From an uncultured Eubacterium sp. (GTDB lineage Bacteria > Bacillota > Clostridia > Lachnospirales > Lachnospiraceae): a stretch of DNA of 49,516 nt. Numbering within the stretch: the stretch's first letter is position 1; each line of letters opens with the position of its first letter. The stretch lies in NCBI GenBank assembly GCA_934316845.1, contig CAKRDZ010000021.1:1-49516 (forward strand), in the 5' to 3' direction. A model generated the notes under the pieces. The model was not told where the DNA came from and searched no databases. It saw only the letters and a program-made list of their open reading frames with translations. Shown one piece after another: positions 27,874 through 34,904 of this stretch. Position numbers and translations under genes: made by a program.

Positions 27874-29013
27874 ATGAATCAGGTGAAAGAAGCTTTGAAA
27901 AAAAATACAATGGTGATCGCGCTGATCATCGTTGCCATATTCTTTACATTTATGACAGATGGAGCACTTCTCTTGTCATCCAACATAACGAACTTAATCG
28001 CACAAAATGGTTATGTCGTTATTCTTGCAGTAGGTATGTTACTTTGTATCCTTACCGGTGGTAACATCGACTTGTCCGTCGGCTCGATCGTGTGTCTGGT
28101 CGGCGCGGTAGTCGGAAAACTGATGGTAAATGGCGGCGTTAATATGTGGGCAGCCATCGGAGCCGGCCTTCTCGTAGGACTTGGAATCGGTGTATGGCAG
28201 GCATTCTGGATCGCCTACGTCCGCATCCCTCCGTTTATCGTAACGCTTGCCGGCATGCTTTTGTGGCGTGGTGTCGCTCTCCTCGTACTGGACGGCCTCA
28301 CAATCTCTCCAATGCCGGATGAATATATCGCATTGTTTAACAATTACGTACCCGGTTATGGAACCGCTCTTGCAGCCGGCATCCTGATCAGTGCAGGTTA
28401 TATCGCTTCCGTTATCTGGAAACGAATTAAAGCAAAGAAAAACGGATATCAGCAGAGCAGCCTTTACGGCGATATCGCAGGATGTGTCATCATTACCGCA
28501 GTGGTTATGTTTGTCTGCATCAAATTGTATAGCTACAAAGGACTGCCGACAATCCTCATTCTTCTTGCCGTGATCGTAGCAGCTTATGCTTACTACACAT
28601 CCAAAACCGTTTCCGGCCGCTACTACTATGCAGTCGGCGGTAACGAAAATGCAGCAAAACTCAGTGGTGTCAAGACAAACCGTGTATACTTCATCGCTTA
28701 CGTCAACATGGCAGTGCTTTCCGCAGTCGCAGCTCTTGTCTGCATTGCCCGTTTCAATTCCGCAGCACCTACGGCCGGAACCAACTACGAAATGGATGCG
28801 ATCGGCGCCTGCTTCATCGGTGGAGCTTCTGCATACGGCGGAATCGGAACCGTACCCGGCGTAGTAATCGGTGCCATCTTCATGGGTGTCCTCAATAACG
28901 GAATGTCCATCATGGGAATTGACGCAAACTGGCAGAAAGCCGTAAAAGGACTTGTCCTTCTGGCAGCCGTAGCTTTCGACGTAATTTCCAAGAAAAAACA
29001 AAGCAGCAAATAA
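27874..29013 (+). CDS. mmsB: monosaccharide ABC importer permease (MmsB/GguB type)
   Basis: This permease of about 379 residues has many membrane segments and carries the family mark GGNIDLSVGSIV and, near the end, ACFIGGASAYGGIGTVPG. Like GguB/MmsB it is longer than RbsC. I chose ATG 27874 (AAGGAG 10 bp upstream), 5 bp after the ATPase stop; GTG 27865 is in frame but only 1 bp from the ribosome site. It is the last gene of the transporter operon, and a terminator follows at 29092. Confidence 0.93.
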   Translation: MNQVKEALKKNTMVIALIIVAIFFTFMTDGALLLSSNITNLIAQNGYVVILAVGMLLCILTGGNIDLSVGSIVCLVGAVVGKLMVNGGVNMWAAIGAGLLVGLGIGVWQAFWIAYVRIPPFIVTLAGMLLWRGVALLVLDGLTISPMPDEYIALFNNYVPGYGTALAAGILISAGYIASVIWKRIKAKKNGYQQSSLYGDIAGCVIITAVVMFVCIKLYSYKGLPTILILLAVIVAAYAYYTSKTVSGRYYYAVGGNENAAKLSGVKTNRVYFIAYVNMAVLSAVAALVCIARFNSAAPTAGTNYEMDAIGACFIGGASAYGGIGTVPGVVIGAIFMGVLNNGMSIMGIDANWQKAVKGLVLLAAVAFDVISKKKQSSK

Positions 29014-29023
29014 GAAGAGTCTG

Positions 29024-29118
29024 GAATTGCGAATGCTGCTGTGCGGCACAGCAATTCGCGGGAGAAAACTTCATCAACTTATATTACAGGGGGACCAGCC
29101 GGAAGGCTGGTCCTTTTG
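29024..29118 (+). terminator. two hairpins closing the transporter operon
   Basis: A first hairpin pairs GAATT...GCTGTG with CACAGC-AATTC (29024-29057) and has no T tract. A second, GGACCAGCC-GGAA-GGCTGGTCC (29092-29113) followed by TTTTGT, looks like the intrinsic terminator. The 64-bp repeat array begins just after it. Confidence 0.8.
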
Positions 29119-29136
29119 TCCCGGAGGGTTTTGGCG

Positions 29137-29620
29137 CGAGGCACTGGTGAGGTGGTAGGGGAAAAATTCGGCTCGGCACCCCGGAAAGAGGGAAAAACAA
29201 GTCAAGCAGTGGTGAGTTGCCGATGGAAAGTCCGGTCGGGCACCCCGGAAAGAGGGAAAAACAAGTCAAGCAGTGGTGAGTTGCCGGCGGGAAGTCCAGC
29301 TCGGCACCCCGGAAAAGAGGAAAAACAAGTCAAGCAGTGGTGAGTTGCCGGCGGGAAGTCCAGCTCGGCACCCCGGAAAGAGGAAAAAACAAGTCAAGCA
29401 GTGGTGAGCTGCCGATGGAAAGTCCGGTCGGGCACCCCGAAAAAGGGAAAAAACAAGTCAAGCAGTGGTGAGTTGCCGGCGGAAAGTCCGGTCGGGCACC
29501 CCGGAAAAGGGAAAAAACAAGTCAAGCAGTGGTGAGTTGCCAGCGGGAAGTCGAGTGAGGCACCCCGGAAAGAGGGAAAAACAAGTCAAGCAGTGGTGCC
29601 GCCGCAGTTGCGGCACCACG
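29137..29620 (+). repeat. 64-bp tandem repeat array, about 7.5 copies
   Basis: The core GTCAAGCAGTGGTGAG starts at 29201, 29265, 29329, 29393, 29457 (GAGC variant), 29521 and 29585 (truncated), exactly 64 bp apart each time. A degenerate first unit carries GGTGAG at 29146. Each unit also has GGCACCCCGGAAA and an A-rich stretch. Units differ mainly in the segment between TGCC and GGCA. The last unit turns into a perfect 10-bp hairpin, GTGGTGCCGC (29593-29602) with GCGGCACCAC (29610-29619). No gene is supported; reading frames through it are artefacts of the repeat. A related array starts at 49284. Confidence 0.95.
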
Positions 29621-29657
29621 CTTTCTCGAAAAAAGTAGAAAATATTCAAATTTTCAC

Positions 29658-29685
29658 TTGCATCTTTTTTCACATATGTTATAAT
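29658..29685 (+). promoter_or_regulatory. sigma-A promoter of the structured leader and nuclease gene
   Basis: TTGCAT (29658-29663), a 16-bp spacer and TATAAT (29680-29685). Transcription should start near 29692, giving a leader of about 255 nt before ATG 29947. Confidence 0.8.
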
Positions 29686-29710
29686 GTCATAAAATCTAAC
29701 TATCTGATTT

Positions 29711-29903
29711 AGTTTAAGTGTAACTATTCAGGACACCCCTCCCGCACATCTGCACTTTTCCGGCCTTAGACAAGGCTAAAAATGCTCATATGGGGAGGAA
29801 AGCCATATTAGGATTTAAATGTATGGAAAACAAAGTCTTTTACGTGCAAGCACGACGATTCATTGATTTCCATACATTGAATCTTGAATAGTTACGTTCA
29901 AGT
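29711..29903 (+). ncRNA. highly structured leader RNA, candidate new class
   Basis: The region folds into nested helices visible by eye. P1 is TAACTATTCA (29721-29730) with TGAATAGTTA (29885-29894), extended outward by mostly G-U and A-U pairs. P2 is GCCTT/AAGGC (29763-29776). P3 is ATATGG/CCATAT (29788-29808). P4 is a perfect 12-bp AATGTATGGAAA (29818-29829) with TTTCCATACATT (29867-29878), extended by GATT/AATC. P5, in the loop of P4, is CGTG/CACG (29843-29854). The G-U pairs in P1 favour an RNA role. It lies wholly between a good promoter and the ribosome site of the nuclease-like gene. A partial copy of its 5' third lies at 34433-34511. It matches no riboswitch I recognise. Confidence 0.6.
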
Positions 29904-29946
29904 AAAAAATCCAGAAAGAGAAAATAACACAAAAGGGGGATATTAG

Positions 29947-30741
29947 ATGGAAGATAGAATGATAATTCAGCATTTAGATGAGATACGTGGTTGGTTGAAA
30001 AAAATGAAGGAGGAATTGGAAGAGAGGCTTCAAGGGGCACCGTCTGGGACGCTGGAATGTAAGATGTGCCGGACAACGCAGCAATTTTATCAAAGAATAA
30101 ATGGTAAGATGAATTACATTAGAAAGTCAGATAGAGAACTTGCGGAGAAACTTGCACAGAGAGACTATGACAGAAAATTATTAACGGACATTAATGATAA
30201 AATTTACCAGATTGAAAATTTTCTTGCAGTGTTCGACTTGGAAAAAATATACAATTTATACAGTGAATTGACTTCTGCCAGAAAATCGCTTGTTAAGCCG
30301 TTATTAATAAGTGATGAAGAGTACATAGATCAATGGAAGAGGATGAATTTTGAAGGAAAAGAATTTGCGGAAGGAACGCAGGAAATTTATACCGAGAGAG
30401 GAGAACGGGTACGCTCAAAGTCCGAAAAGATTATAGCAGATAAATTGTTTTTAAAGAATATTCCGTATCATTATGAGAGGCCAATTTATCTTAAGGGATT
30501 TGGAAAAGTTTATCCGGATTTTCACTGCCTTAATGTAAACCGAAGAAAAGAAATCATTTGGGAACATTTTGGAATGATGGGAGATGCGGAATATAGTGGA
30601 AAGGCTTTAAGAAAGATTGAACTCTATACTCAAAATGGTTATTATTACGGTGATAATATTATATACACGTTTGAATCGTTAGAAAATCCTATGAATACCA
30701 AAGTGGTTGATGAGATGATGAACTATTTTTTGACACGTTGA
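29947..30741 (+). CDS. PD-(D/E)XK nuclease-like protein with coiled-coil N-terminus
   Basis: This 264-residue cytoplasmic protein is probably a nuclease. The N-terminal two thirds (about 1-130) is charged, helical and likely coiled coil, with a CxxC pair (CKMC, about 38-41). The C-terminal part (about 150-264) fits a restriction-endonuclease-like fold: RSKSEKIIADKL with Glu160, then Asp191 in YPDF, Glu206 in IIWEHFG, and Lys223 in a helix ending at a Tyr/Gly-rich turn. This PDF...WEH...K pattern is known from nuclease domains in helicase and defence proteins. AAGGGGG precedes ATG 29947. It follows the structured leader and stands alone. Its substrate is unknown, and the nuclease call is pattern-based. 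Confidence 0.7.
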   Translation: MEDRMIIQHLDEIRGWLKKMKEELEERLQGAPSGTLECKMCRTTQQFYQRINGKMNYIRKSDRELAEKLAQRDYDRKLLTDINDKIYQIENFLAVFDLEKIYNLYSELTSARKSLVKPLLISDEEYIDQWKRMNFEGKEFAEGTQEIYTERGERVRSKSEKIIADKLFLKNIPYHYERPIYLKGFGKVYPDFHCLNVNRRKEIIWEHFGMMGDAEYSGKALRKIELYTQNGYYYGDNIIYTFESLENPMNTKVVDEMMNYFLTR

Positions 30742-30754
30742 AGTCTCCGGCTTT

Positions 30755-30842
30755 TGTCGAAAAAGAGAAAAAAATGTCGTCTATCCTCAAATAGTTGTCG
30801 TCTGTCGCAAATTCCGTTTTATTGATTAAAATATGGTATACT
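30755..30842 (+). promoter_or_regulatory. candidate LytTR-regulated promoter with direct repeats
   Basis: TGTCG occurs at 30755, 30775 and 30796; the last two are part of TGTCGTCT. The 20-21 bp spacing is that of LytTR-type sites (two repeats on one DNA face). A -10 TATACT lies at 30837-30842 with no usable -35, as expected for an activated promoter. It reads toward the response regulator at 31012, suggesting autoregulation. Confidence 0.45.
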
Positions 30843-30923
30843 TAATGTGCGAAGATTATTAAAATGAAACTGGAAATATTTGGATAAAAAATAAGAGGCT
30901 TATCAACTGTGATTGCATTGACT

Positions 30924-30983
30924 GGTGGGGGGAGCATGATACATTATTTTCTCATTGTCTCCCCGCACCAAACATGCTATACT
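30924..30983 (+). promoter_or_regulatory. sigma-A promoter overlapping an inverted repeat
   Basis: TTGTCT (30955-30960), a 17-bp spacer and TATACT (30978-30983), with TG one base 5' of the -10. Inverted arms GGTGGGGGGAG (30924-30934) and CTCCCCGCACC (30959-30969) match at 10 of 11 positions and overlap the -35. They could be an operator, or a hairpin in transcripts from the upstream promoter. Confidence 0.65.
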
Positions 30984-31011
30984 AAAGAAAATAGATAAGG
31001 AGAGGTTTAAG

Positions 31012-31764
31012 ATGGTTTATAAGATCGCTCTCTGTGATGATGACAAAGAATACATGGACGAATTAGAGAAAATGCTTACGGCTTGCCGCAAACAGGAAGA
31101 TACGCTGGAAATTGTAAAATGTACATCAGGAGAACAATTATTAAAGAGAAATGTAGATGAAGAAGATGTCGTATTTCTTGACATTCAGCAGGAAGGCATG
31201 GATGGAAATGAGATATCGGTTGAACTCAGGAGGCGTGGTTATCAGGGAGTTTTAGTGCATTGTTCGGGAATTTTTATGCCGACGCCGGAGACGATTAAAA
31301 TTTCGCCGTACCGCTATTTGTTAAAACAGTCGGAAACAGAAGAGATCATGAAAGATCTGCGGGATATACTGGACGAGATCGCGCGGCGCAAAGAAGTCTG
31401 CAGTGTTGAGGCGTATTATATGCGCGAAAAGATTACGGTTCAGGTGGCGGATATTATGTATATCACCCATCATAAAAATGGGAAAAGTGTGCTTCATATG
31501 AAAGAGCCGCTTCAAAAACTGTATTCAGAGGCCAATATTATCGCACCATATTCGTTTAAAGAGCTGATGGAAATGCTTGAAAAATCAGACTTTGCGATGC
31601 CGCACAGCAGCTATATTGTCAATCTCCATTATGTCTCAAGGCTGACGGAAGCGGATTTTGTTCAGGTGGGATCCGTGCGGCTGTCGATTTCGAGGGCGAA
31701 AAAGAATGAATTTAAAAAGAAGATAATGGAATATTTTGGAAATAAATACAAAAGGAAGGACTGA
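31012..31764 (+). CDS. LytTR-family response regulator (AgrA-like)
   Basis: This 250-residue DNA-binding response regulator has a receiver domain with CDDD at 8-11 and phosphoacceptor Asp57 (VVFLDIQ), and a LytTR domain (about 140-245; MPHSSYIVNLHYV, ISRAKK). I chose ATG 31012 because AAGGAGAGG lies 6 bp upstream; a longer in-frame start at 30955 falls inside the promoter. The partner kinase follows after 3 bp. No agrD-like peptide or agrB-like protease gene is seen next to the pair, so the signal is unknown. Confidence 0.92.
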   Translation: MVYKIALCDDDKEYMDELEKMLTACRKQEDTLEIVKCTSGEQLLKRNVDEEDVVFLDIQQEGMDGNEISVELRRRGYQGVLVHCSGIFMPTPETIKISPYRYLLKQSETEEIMKDLRDILDEIARRKEVCSVEAYYMREKITVQVADIMYITHHKNGKSVLHMKEPLQKLYSEANIIAPYSFKELMEMLEKSDFAMPHSSYIVNLHYVSRLTEADFVQVGSVRLSISRAKKNEFKKKIMEYFGNKYKRKD

Positions 31765-31767
31765 TTT

Positions 31768-33093
31768 ATGAAAGAAAATGTAATTTACAGTATTTGTATG
31801 TTGATTTCCACAATCGTAGAAGTTTACCTTGTCTTTGATTTTTATAAAGCGTTTCATGCGAAAAGAAATTTTTTTAGCAGCCGAGGGCGTGAACTTGCAC
31901 TGGCGGGCGGCATTGTTGTGCTGAACACAATGGCAAATCTGCAAAATAGCAGCCGGCTGAATTTTATTGTGTCCTGTTGCCTTTTTTTGGTTGTGGCACT
32001 GGTTCTGGTTCAGGGAAATATTTTGCTCCGGTTATTTCACTGGCTCATTGTAATTGCTGTCTGTATGAGCGCGGAATTGGTGTTTTTCTTTCTGTTAAAG
32101 GTTTCTGTCAAGCTGCCAACCAACGAAATATACAGAAATCCTTTTGCGATGATAAGCAGTATTATTACGATAAAATTGATTGAATTTGTCATTCTAACCA
32201 TCATTAAACAGATATCAAAAATACAGGTGAGAAAAATATCGCTAAAGGTATTTGGCGCATTTATCATCATTCCTATTGCCACAATAGGGCTTACGGTATT
32301 GATACCCTACATTCGTGTCGGAGGGGACGAATTTACGCTGCGGGATGTGGCTATGATCGTCCTATATCTTATCCTGCTTTGCGGCAATATTATCCTGTTT
32401 TATGTGTTTACAAAATACAGCCAGCTGCAGGAGCAGAAGATGCTTTTAGAGATCAGCCAGGCGAAATACGACGAGAGAAAAAACTGGCATGAAAAGGAAG
32501 AGAGCATCGAAAGAAATTACAAAGAAAAAATACACGATATTAAATATTACTTAAAGCAGATTGGAATTTATCTTGAGGAAGGCCGGGAGGAAAAGATCCG
32601 CGAAGTTTTAGACAGCCTGCAGATGGGGATTCATAAGGAAGAGAAAAATATCATCTGCGCCAATCATTTTTTAAATATACTTCTGGGTGACTTTAAGCGG
32701 GAAGCAGAAAAAGAAAAGGTAGTGACCGAGGTGTTTGTCGAGGCGGGATTTAAGATTGAATTTATGCGAGAAATCGACATCACGTCTTTTTTAGGAAATT
32801 TGCTGGATAATGCACTGGAAGCCGCCAGAAAATGTGAAAATGGGAAAATTTGGATAGACCTGTATATGCAGAATGATGGAAATTTTGCTGTTTTCCGTAT
32901 AAAAAATACATACCGGGGAACGATCATTCAAAATGGAGACCGGTTTGTTACGACGAAGGAGGAAAAAAGCATTCACGGCATCGGCCTGCGCAATGTAAAC
33001 CGAATTATCGAATCTTATAGCGGATATATCGAAAGAGAGTATGACGGAAAATATTTTGAGACGATGATTGTAATCCCCAAAACGTTGTCCTGA
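31768..33093 (+). CDS. AgrC-like GHKL sensor histidine kinase
   Basis: This 441-residue membrane kinase has six to seven membrane segments in residues 1-215. A cytoplasmic helix then carries His256 (KIHDIKYYLKQ). A GHKL ATPase domain follows, with NLLDNALEAA and HGIGLRNVNRI. This layout is typical of AgrC-type peptide sensors paired with LytTR regulators. It is co-transcribed with the regulator 3 bp upstream. The ligand is not identifiable. Confidence 0.92.
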   Translation: MKENVIYSICMLISTIVEVYLVFDFYKAFHAKRNFFSSRGRELALAGGIVVLNTMANLQNSSRLNFIVSCCLFLVVALVLVQGNILLRLFHWLIVIAVCMSAELVFFFLLKVSVKLPTNEIYRNPFAMISSIITIKLIEFVILTIIKQISKIQVRKISLKVFGAFIIIPIATIGLTVLIPYIRVGGDEFTLRDVAMIVLYLILLCGNIILFYVFTKYSQLQEQKMLLEISQAKYDERKNWHEKEESIERNYKEKIHDIKYYLKQIGIYLEEGREEKIREVLDSLQMGIHKEEKNIICANHFLNILLGDFKREAEKEKVVTEVFVEAGFKIEFMREIDITSFLGNLLDNALEAARKCENGKIWIDLYMQNDGNFAVFRIKNTYRGTIIQNGDRFVTTKEEKSIHGIGLRNVNRIIESYSGYIEREYDGKYFETMIVIPKTLS

Positions 33094-33102
33094 CATTACA
33101 AA

Positions 33103-33130
33103 TTTTGCACTTAAAATGCAAATATTGCAC
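33103..33130 (+). promoter_or_regulatory. candidate regulator site, direct repeats 20 bp apart
   Basis: AATTTTGCAC (ending 33110) and AATATTGCAC (ending 33130) are direct repeats 20 bp apart, just past the kinase gene and upstream of the BspA-like gene. The spacing fits a LytTR dimer site, but no clear -10 follows at the expected distance. Confidence 0.3.
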
Positions 33131-33282
33131 CTTTGGTTGAAAAGGCTAAAAAGATATGCAATCATGAGGTATGCGAATGAAAAAAGAGCGCTAATAAGAT
33201 ACGGTTGAGAGGAGAAAGTTTTTGAGATAAAACAATTTAACAAAAGATAAATACAAAGAAGAATTTGGGTGGATGGAATCAG

Positions 33283-33317
33283 CTCTGGTATGTATTTTCT
33301 GCATACCGGAGTTTTTT
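33283..33317 (+). terminator. terminator/attenuator directly before the BspA-like gene
   Basis: CTCTGGTATG (33283-33292) pairs with CATACCGGAG (33302-33311; one G-T pair), followed by T6. The ribosome site AGGAGG starts at 33321, so no promoter fits between hairpin and gene. The gene must be reached by read-through, which makes this look like an attenuator as well as a possible end for the two-component operon. Confidence 0.7.
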
Positions 33318-33335
33318 AACAGGAGGTGGAATGTT

Positions 33336-34436
33336 ATGAAAAATGTAGTGCGATTGTTATTATTCATGATGTTATGTTTGTTCCTTTCTCCGCAGATATA
33401 TGCGGAAACGTATGTGGAAAAAGATAATGTGCGGTATACGGCAGACGGGAAAACCGTAGTATCCGGCGGTGAACAGTCGGGGACGGTGAAAATCGCCGAG
33501 GGCGCAGTGACGATTGCGAAGGGAGCTTTTTATGAATCGGGGTTGAAAGTATTAGAATTACCAAAAAGTCTTAAAAAAATAGAGGCGGGAGCATTTGAAA
33601 ACTGCACAAAACTCCGCACGATCAAAGTGTCGGCAGAAAATCCATATATGGTGGAAAAAGACGGTGCGCTGTACACAAAAAACAGGAAAAAACTTTTGTA
33701 TGCCGGGGTGGCAAAGGGAACGCTGATGCTGCCGAAAAAGACGACACAGATCGCACCGGATGCTTTTTATGGAAATACAACGGTGGAAATGGTATTTATC
33801 CGGGGAAATATGAAGAAACTTGCGAAGAGAAGTCTGGCATATTCCCGGATAAAAGACGTTACACTGCCGGATTCGCTGCGCGAGATTGAAGACGGGGCAT
33901 TTATGGCATGCATAAAATTATCGGATGTAGAAGTTCCGGAAGGTGTAAAAAAGATCGGAGCAAATGCATTTGAATTCTGCTATGAACTGGAACGTGTGGT
34001 GTTGCCGAAAAATCTAAAAACAATTGAAAAACAAAGTTTTCGTGACTGTTACAGCCTGCGTGATATCAAACTTCCAAAGACTCTCCGCACGTTAAAAGCA
34101 GGGGCGTTTGAAGACTGTGGATTTAACCGGATTGTTATTCCAAAATCTGTAAAAAACATTGGCAAAAATGCGTTGCAGGTGACAACAAAAAAATTGATAT
34201 TTGAGGGCAAAAAAGTTCCGAAAATCGCAAAGCAGAACGCCTGTGAACTGGGAGAATATGAAGAAAGTTCGGAGTTTCCGGATTTTGACAAGGGCATTGT
34301 ACAGCTGGACTATATGGACATTATTTACCGGATGCCGCATGGCATTGGAAAGATAAAAGTGCCGGCAGAGAGTACAGGCAGGTACAAAAAGGCGTTAAAA
34401 GGAAAAATAACGTATCAGGAATTGGAGTATTTTTAG
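33336..34436 (+). CDS. secreted BspA-type leucine-rich repeat protein
   Basis: This 366-residue exported protein has a signal peptide (KNVVRLLLFMMLCLFLSPQIYA) followed by BspA/TpLRR-type (LRR_5) repeats, e.g. LPKSLKKIEAGAFENCTKL, VPEGVKKIGANAFEFCYEL and LPKNLKTIEKQSFRDCYSL. It is probably a surface or secreted binding protein. No anchor motif is present. I chose ATG 33336, 6-7 bp after AGGAGGTGG; an upstream in-frame ATG (33273) would place the terminator hairpin inside the gene. Its stop codon lies within a dispersed repeat copy (34433-34511). Confidence 0.9.
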   Translation: MKNVVRLLLFMMLCLFLSPQIYAETYVEKDNVRYTADGKTVVSGGEQSGTVKIAEGAVTIAKGAFYESGLKVLELPKSLKKIEAGAFENCTKLRTIKVSAENPYMVEKDGALYTKNRKKLLYAGVAKGTLMLPKKTTQIAPDAFYGNTTVEMVFIRGNMKKLAKRSLAYSRIKDVTLPDSLREIEDGAFMACIKLSDVEVPEGVKKIGANAFEFCYELERVVLPKNLKTIEKQSFRDCYSLRDIKLPKTLRTLKAGAFEDCGFNRIVIPKSVKNIGKNALQVTTKKLIFEGKKVPKIAKQNACELGEYEESSEFPDFDKGIVQLDYMDIIYRMPHGIGKIKVPAESTGRYKKALKGKITYQELEYF

Positions 34437-34511
34437 CCTTGTCAAAGGCGGGAAAGAACACGAAGTGTTCGAAATGCGAATGTGTGGGGAGGGGAGCCTG
34501 AATAGTTACAA
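34433..34511 (-). repeat. partial second copy of the structured-leader element
   Basis: Read on the minus strand from 34511, the sequence shares GTAACTATTCAGG, CCCCTCCC.CACA and, after a variable part, GCCTT-TGAC-AAGGC and TAAAA with 29720-29782. It lacks the 3' helices. The variable part holds its own GAACAC-TTC-GTGTTC hairpin. It overlaps the stop codon of the BspA-like gene. Confidence 0.7.
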
Positions 34512-34540
34512 TTCGAATATGAAACGAGGAGGTTGTTATT

Positions 34541-34894
34541 ATGGATCTGGGTGATATTATTCTTGCAGTAATAAATGCAGGTATCTGGGCAGGTATTTTC
34601 TTCAGCGGTTACCAGTTATTTCGTATGAAGAAAAATATTGAAGAAAAGGGAAGCAAGGCGGTTTTTCGGAAAATACTTTTATGTGAAGTTATCATGATCG
34701 TTAGCGGGATAATTCAATTATGGGCGTTGATGTATCCACCGTTTGCCGTTTACACATGGAATAAAGTTTATACCGGATGGGCGGAAAAGTTCCTTTTGGT
34801 TGAGCGCGCAATGTATTTACTGGAAACGGTAATTTTGCTGCCGGCCGCTATTGTAGTGGTTGGAATAATGAGGATAAAAAAGGAAAAGTCCTAA
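34541..34894 (+). CDS. small membrane protein of unknown function
   Basis: This 117-residue protein has three likely membrane helices (about 5-27, 43-66 and 88-110) with a Lys/Arg-rich loop after the first. GAGGAGG precedes ATG 34541. It is 10 bp upstream of a secreted CBM2-like protein gene and probably co-transcribed with it. No family recognised. Part of its upstream region comes from the dispersed repeat copy, and no clear promoter was seen. Confidence 0.75.
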   Translation: MDLGDIILAVINAGIWAGIFFSGYQLFRMKKNIEEKGSKAVFRKILLCEVIMIVSGIIQLWALMYPPFAVYTWNKVYTGWAEKFLLVERAMYLLETVILLPAAIVVVGIMRIKKEKS

Positions 34895-34904
34895 GGGAGA
34901 TAAT

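Noticed and set aside
28039..29049. 336-residue antisense ORF over the permease
   Set aside because: Cys/Asp-rich shadow of a clear membrane permease.
29041..29343. 100-residue open frame through the 64-bp array, and antisense frames there and at 49.2-49.5 kb
   Set aside because: They are products of the repeat composition, have no good ribosome site and no recognisable protein features.
29137..29620. CRISPR array
   Set aside because: Units are repeated over their whole 64 bp; there are no unique spacers of constant length and no cas genes nearby.
30955..31011. Longer N-terminus for the response regulator
   Set aside because: Falls on the promoter; ATG 31012 has a strong ribosome site and begins the receiver domain.
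33273..33335. Longer N-terminus for the BspA-like protein
   Set aside because: It would translate through the terminator hairpin and lacks a ribosome site; ATG 33336 has AGGAGGTGG and a signal peptide.
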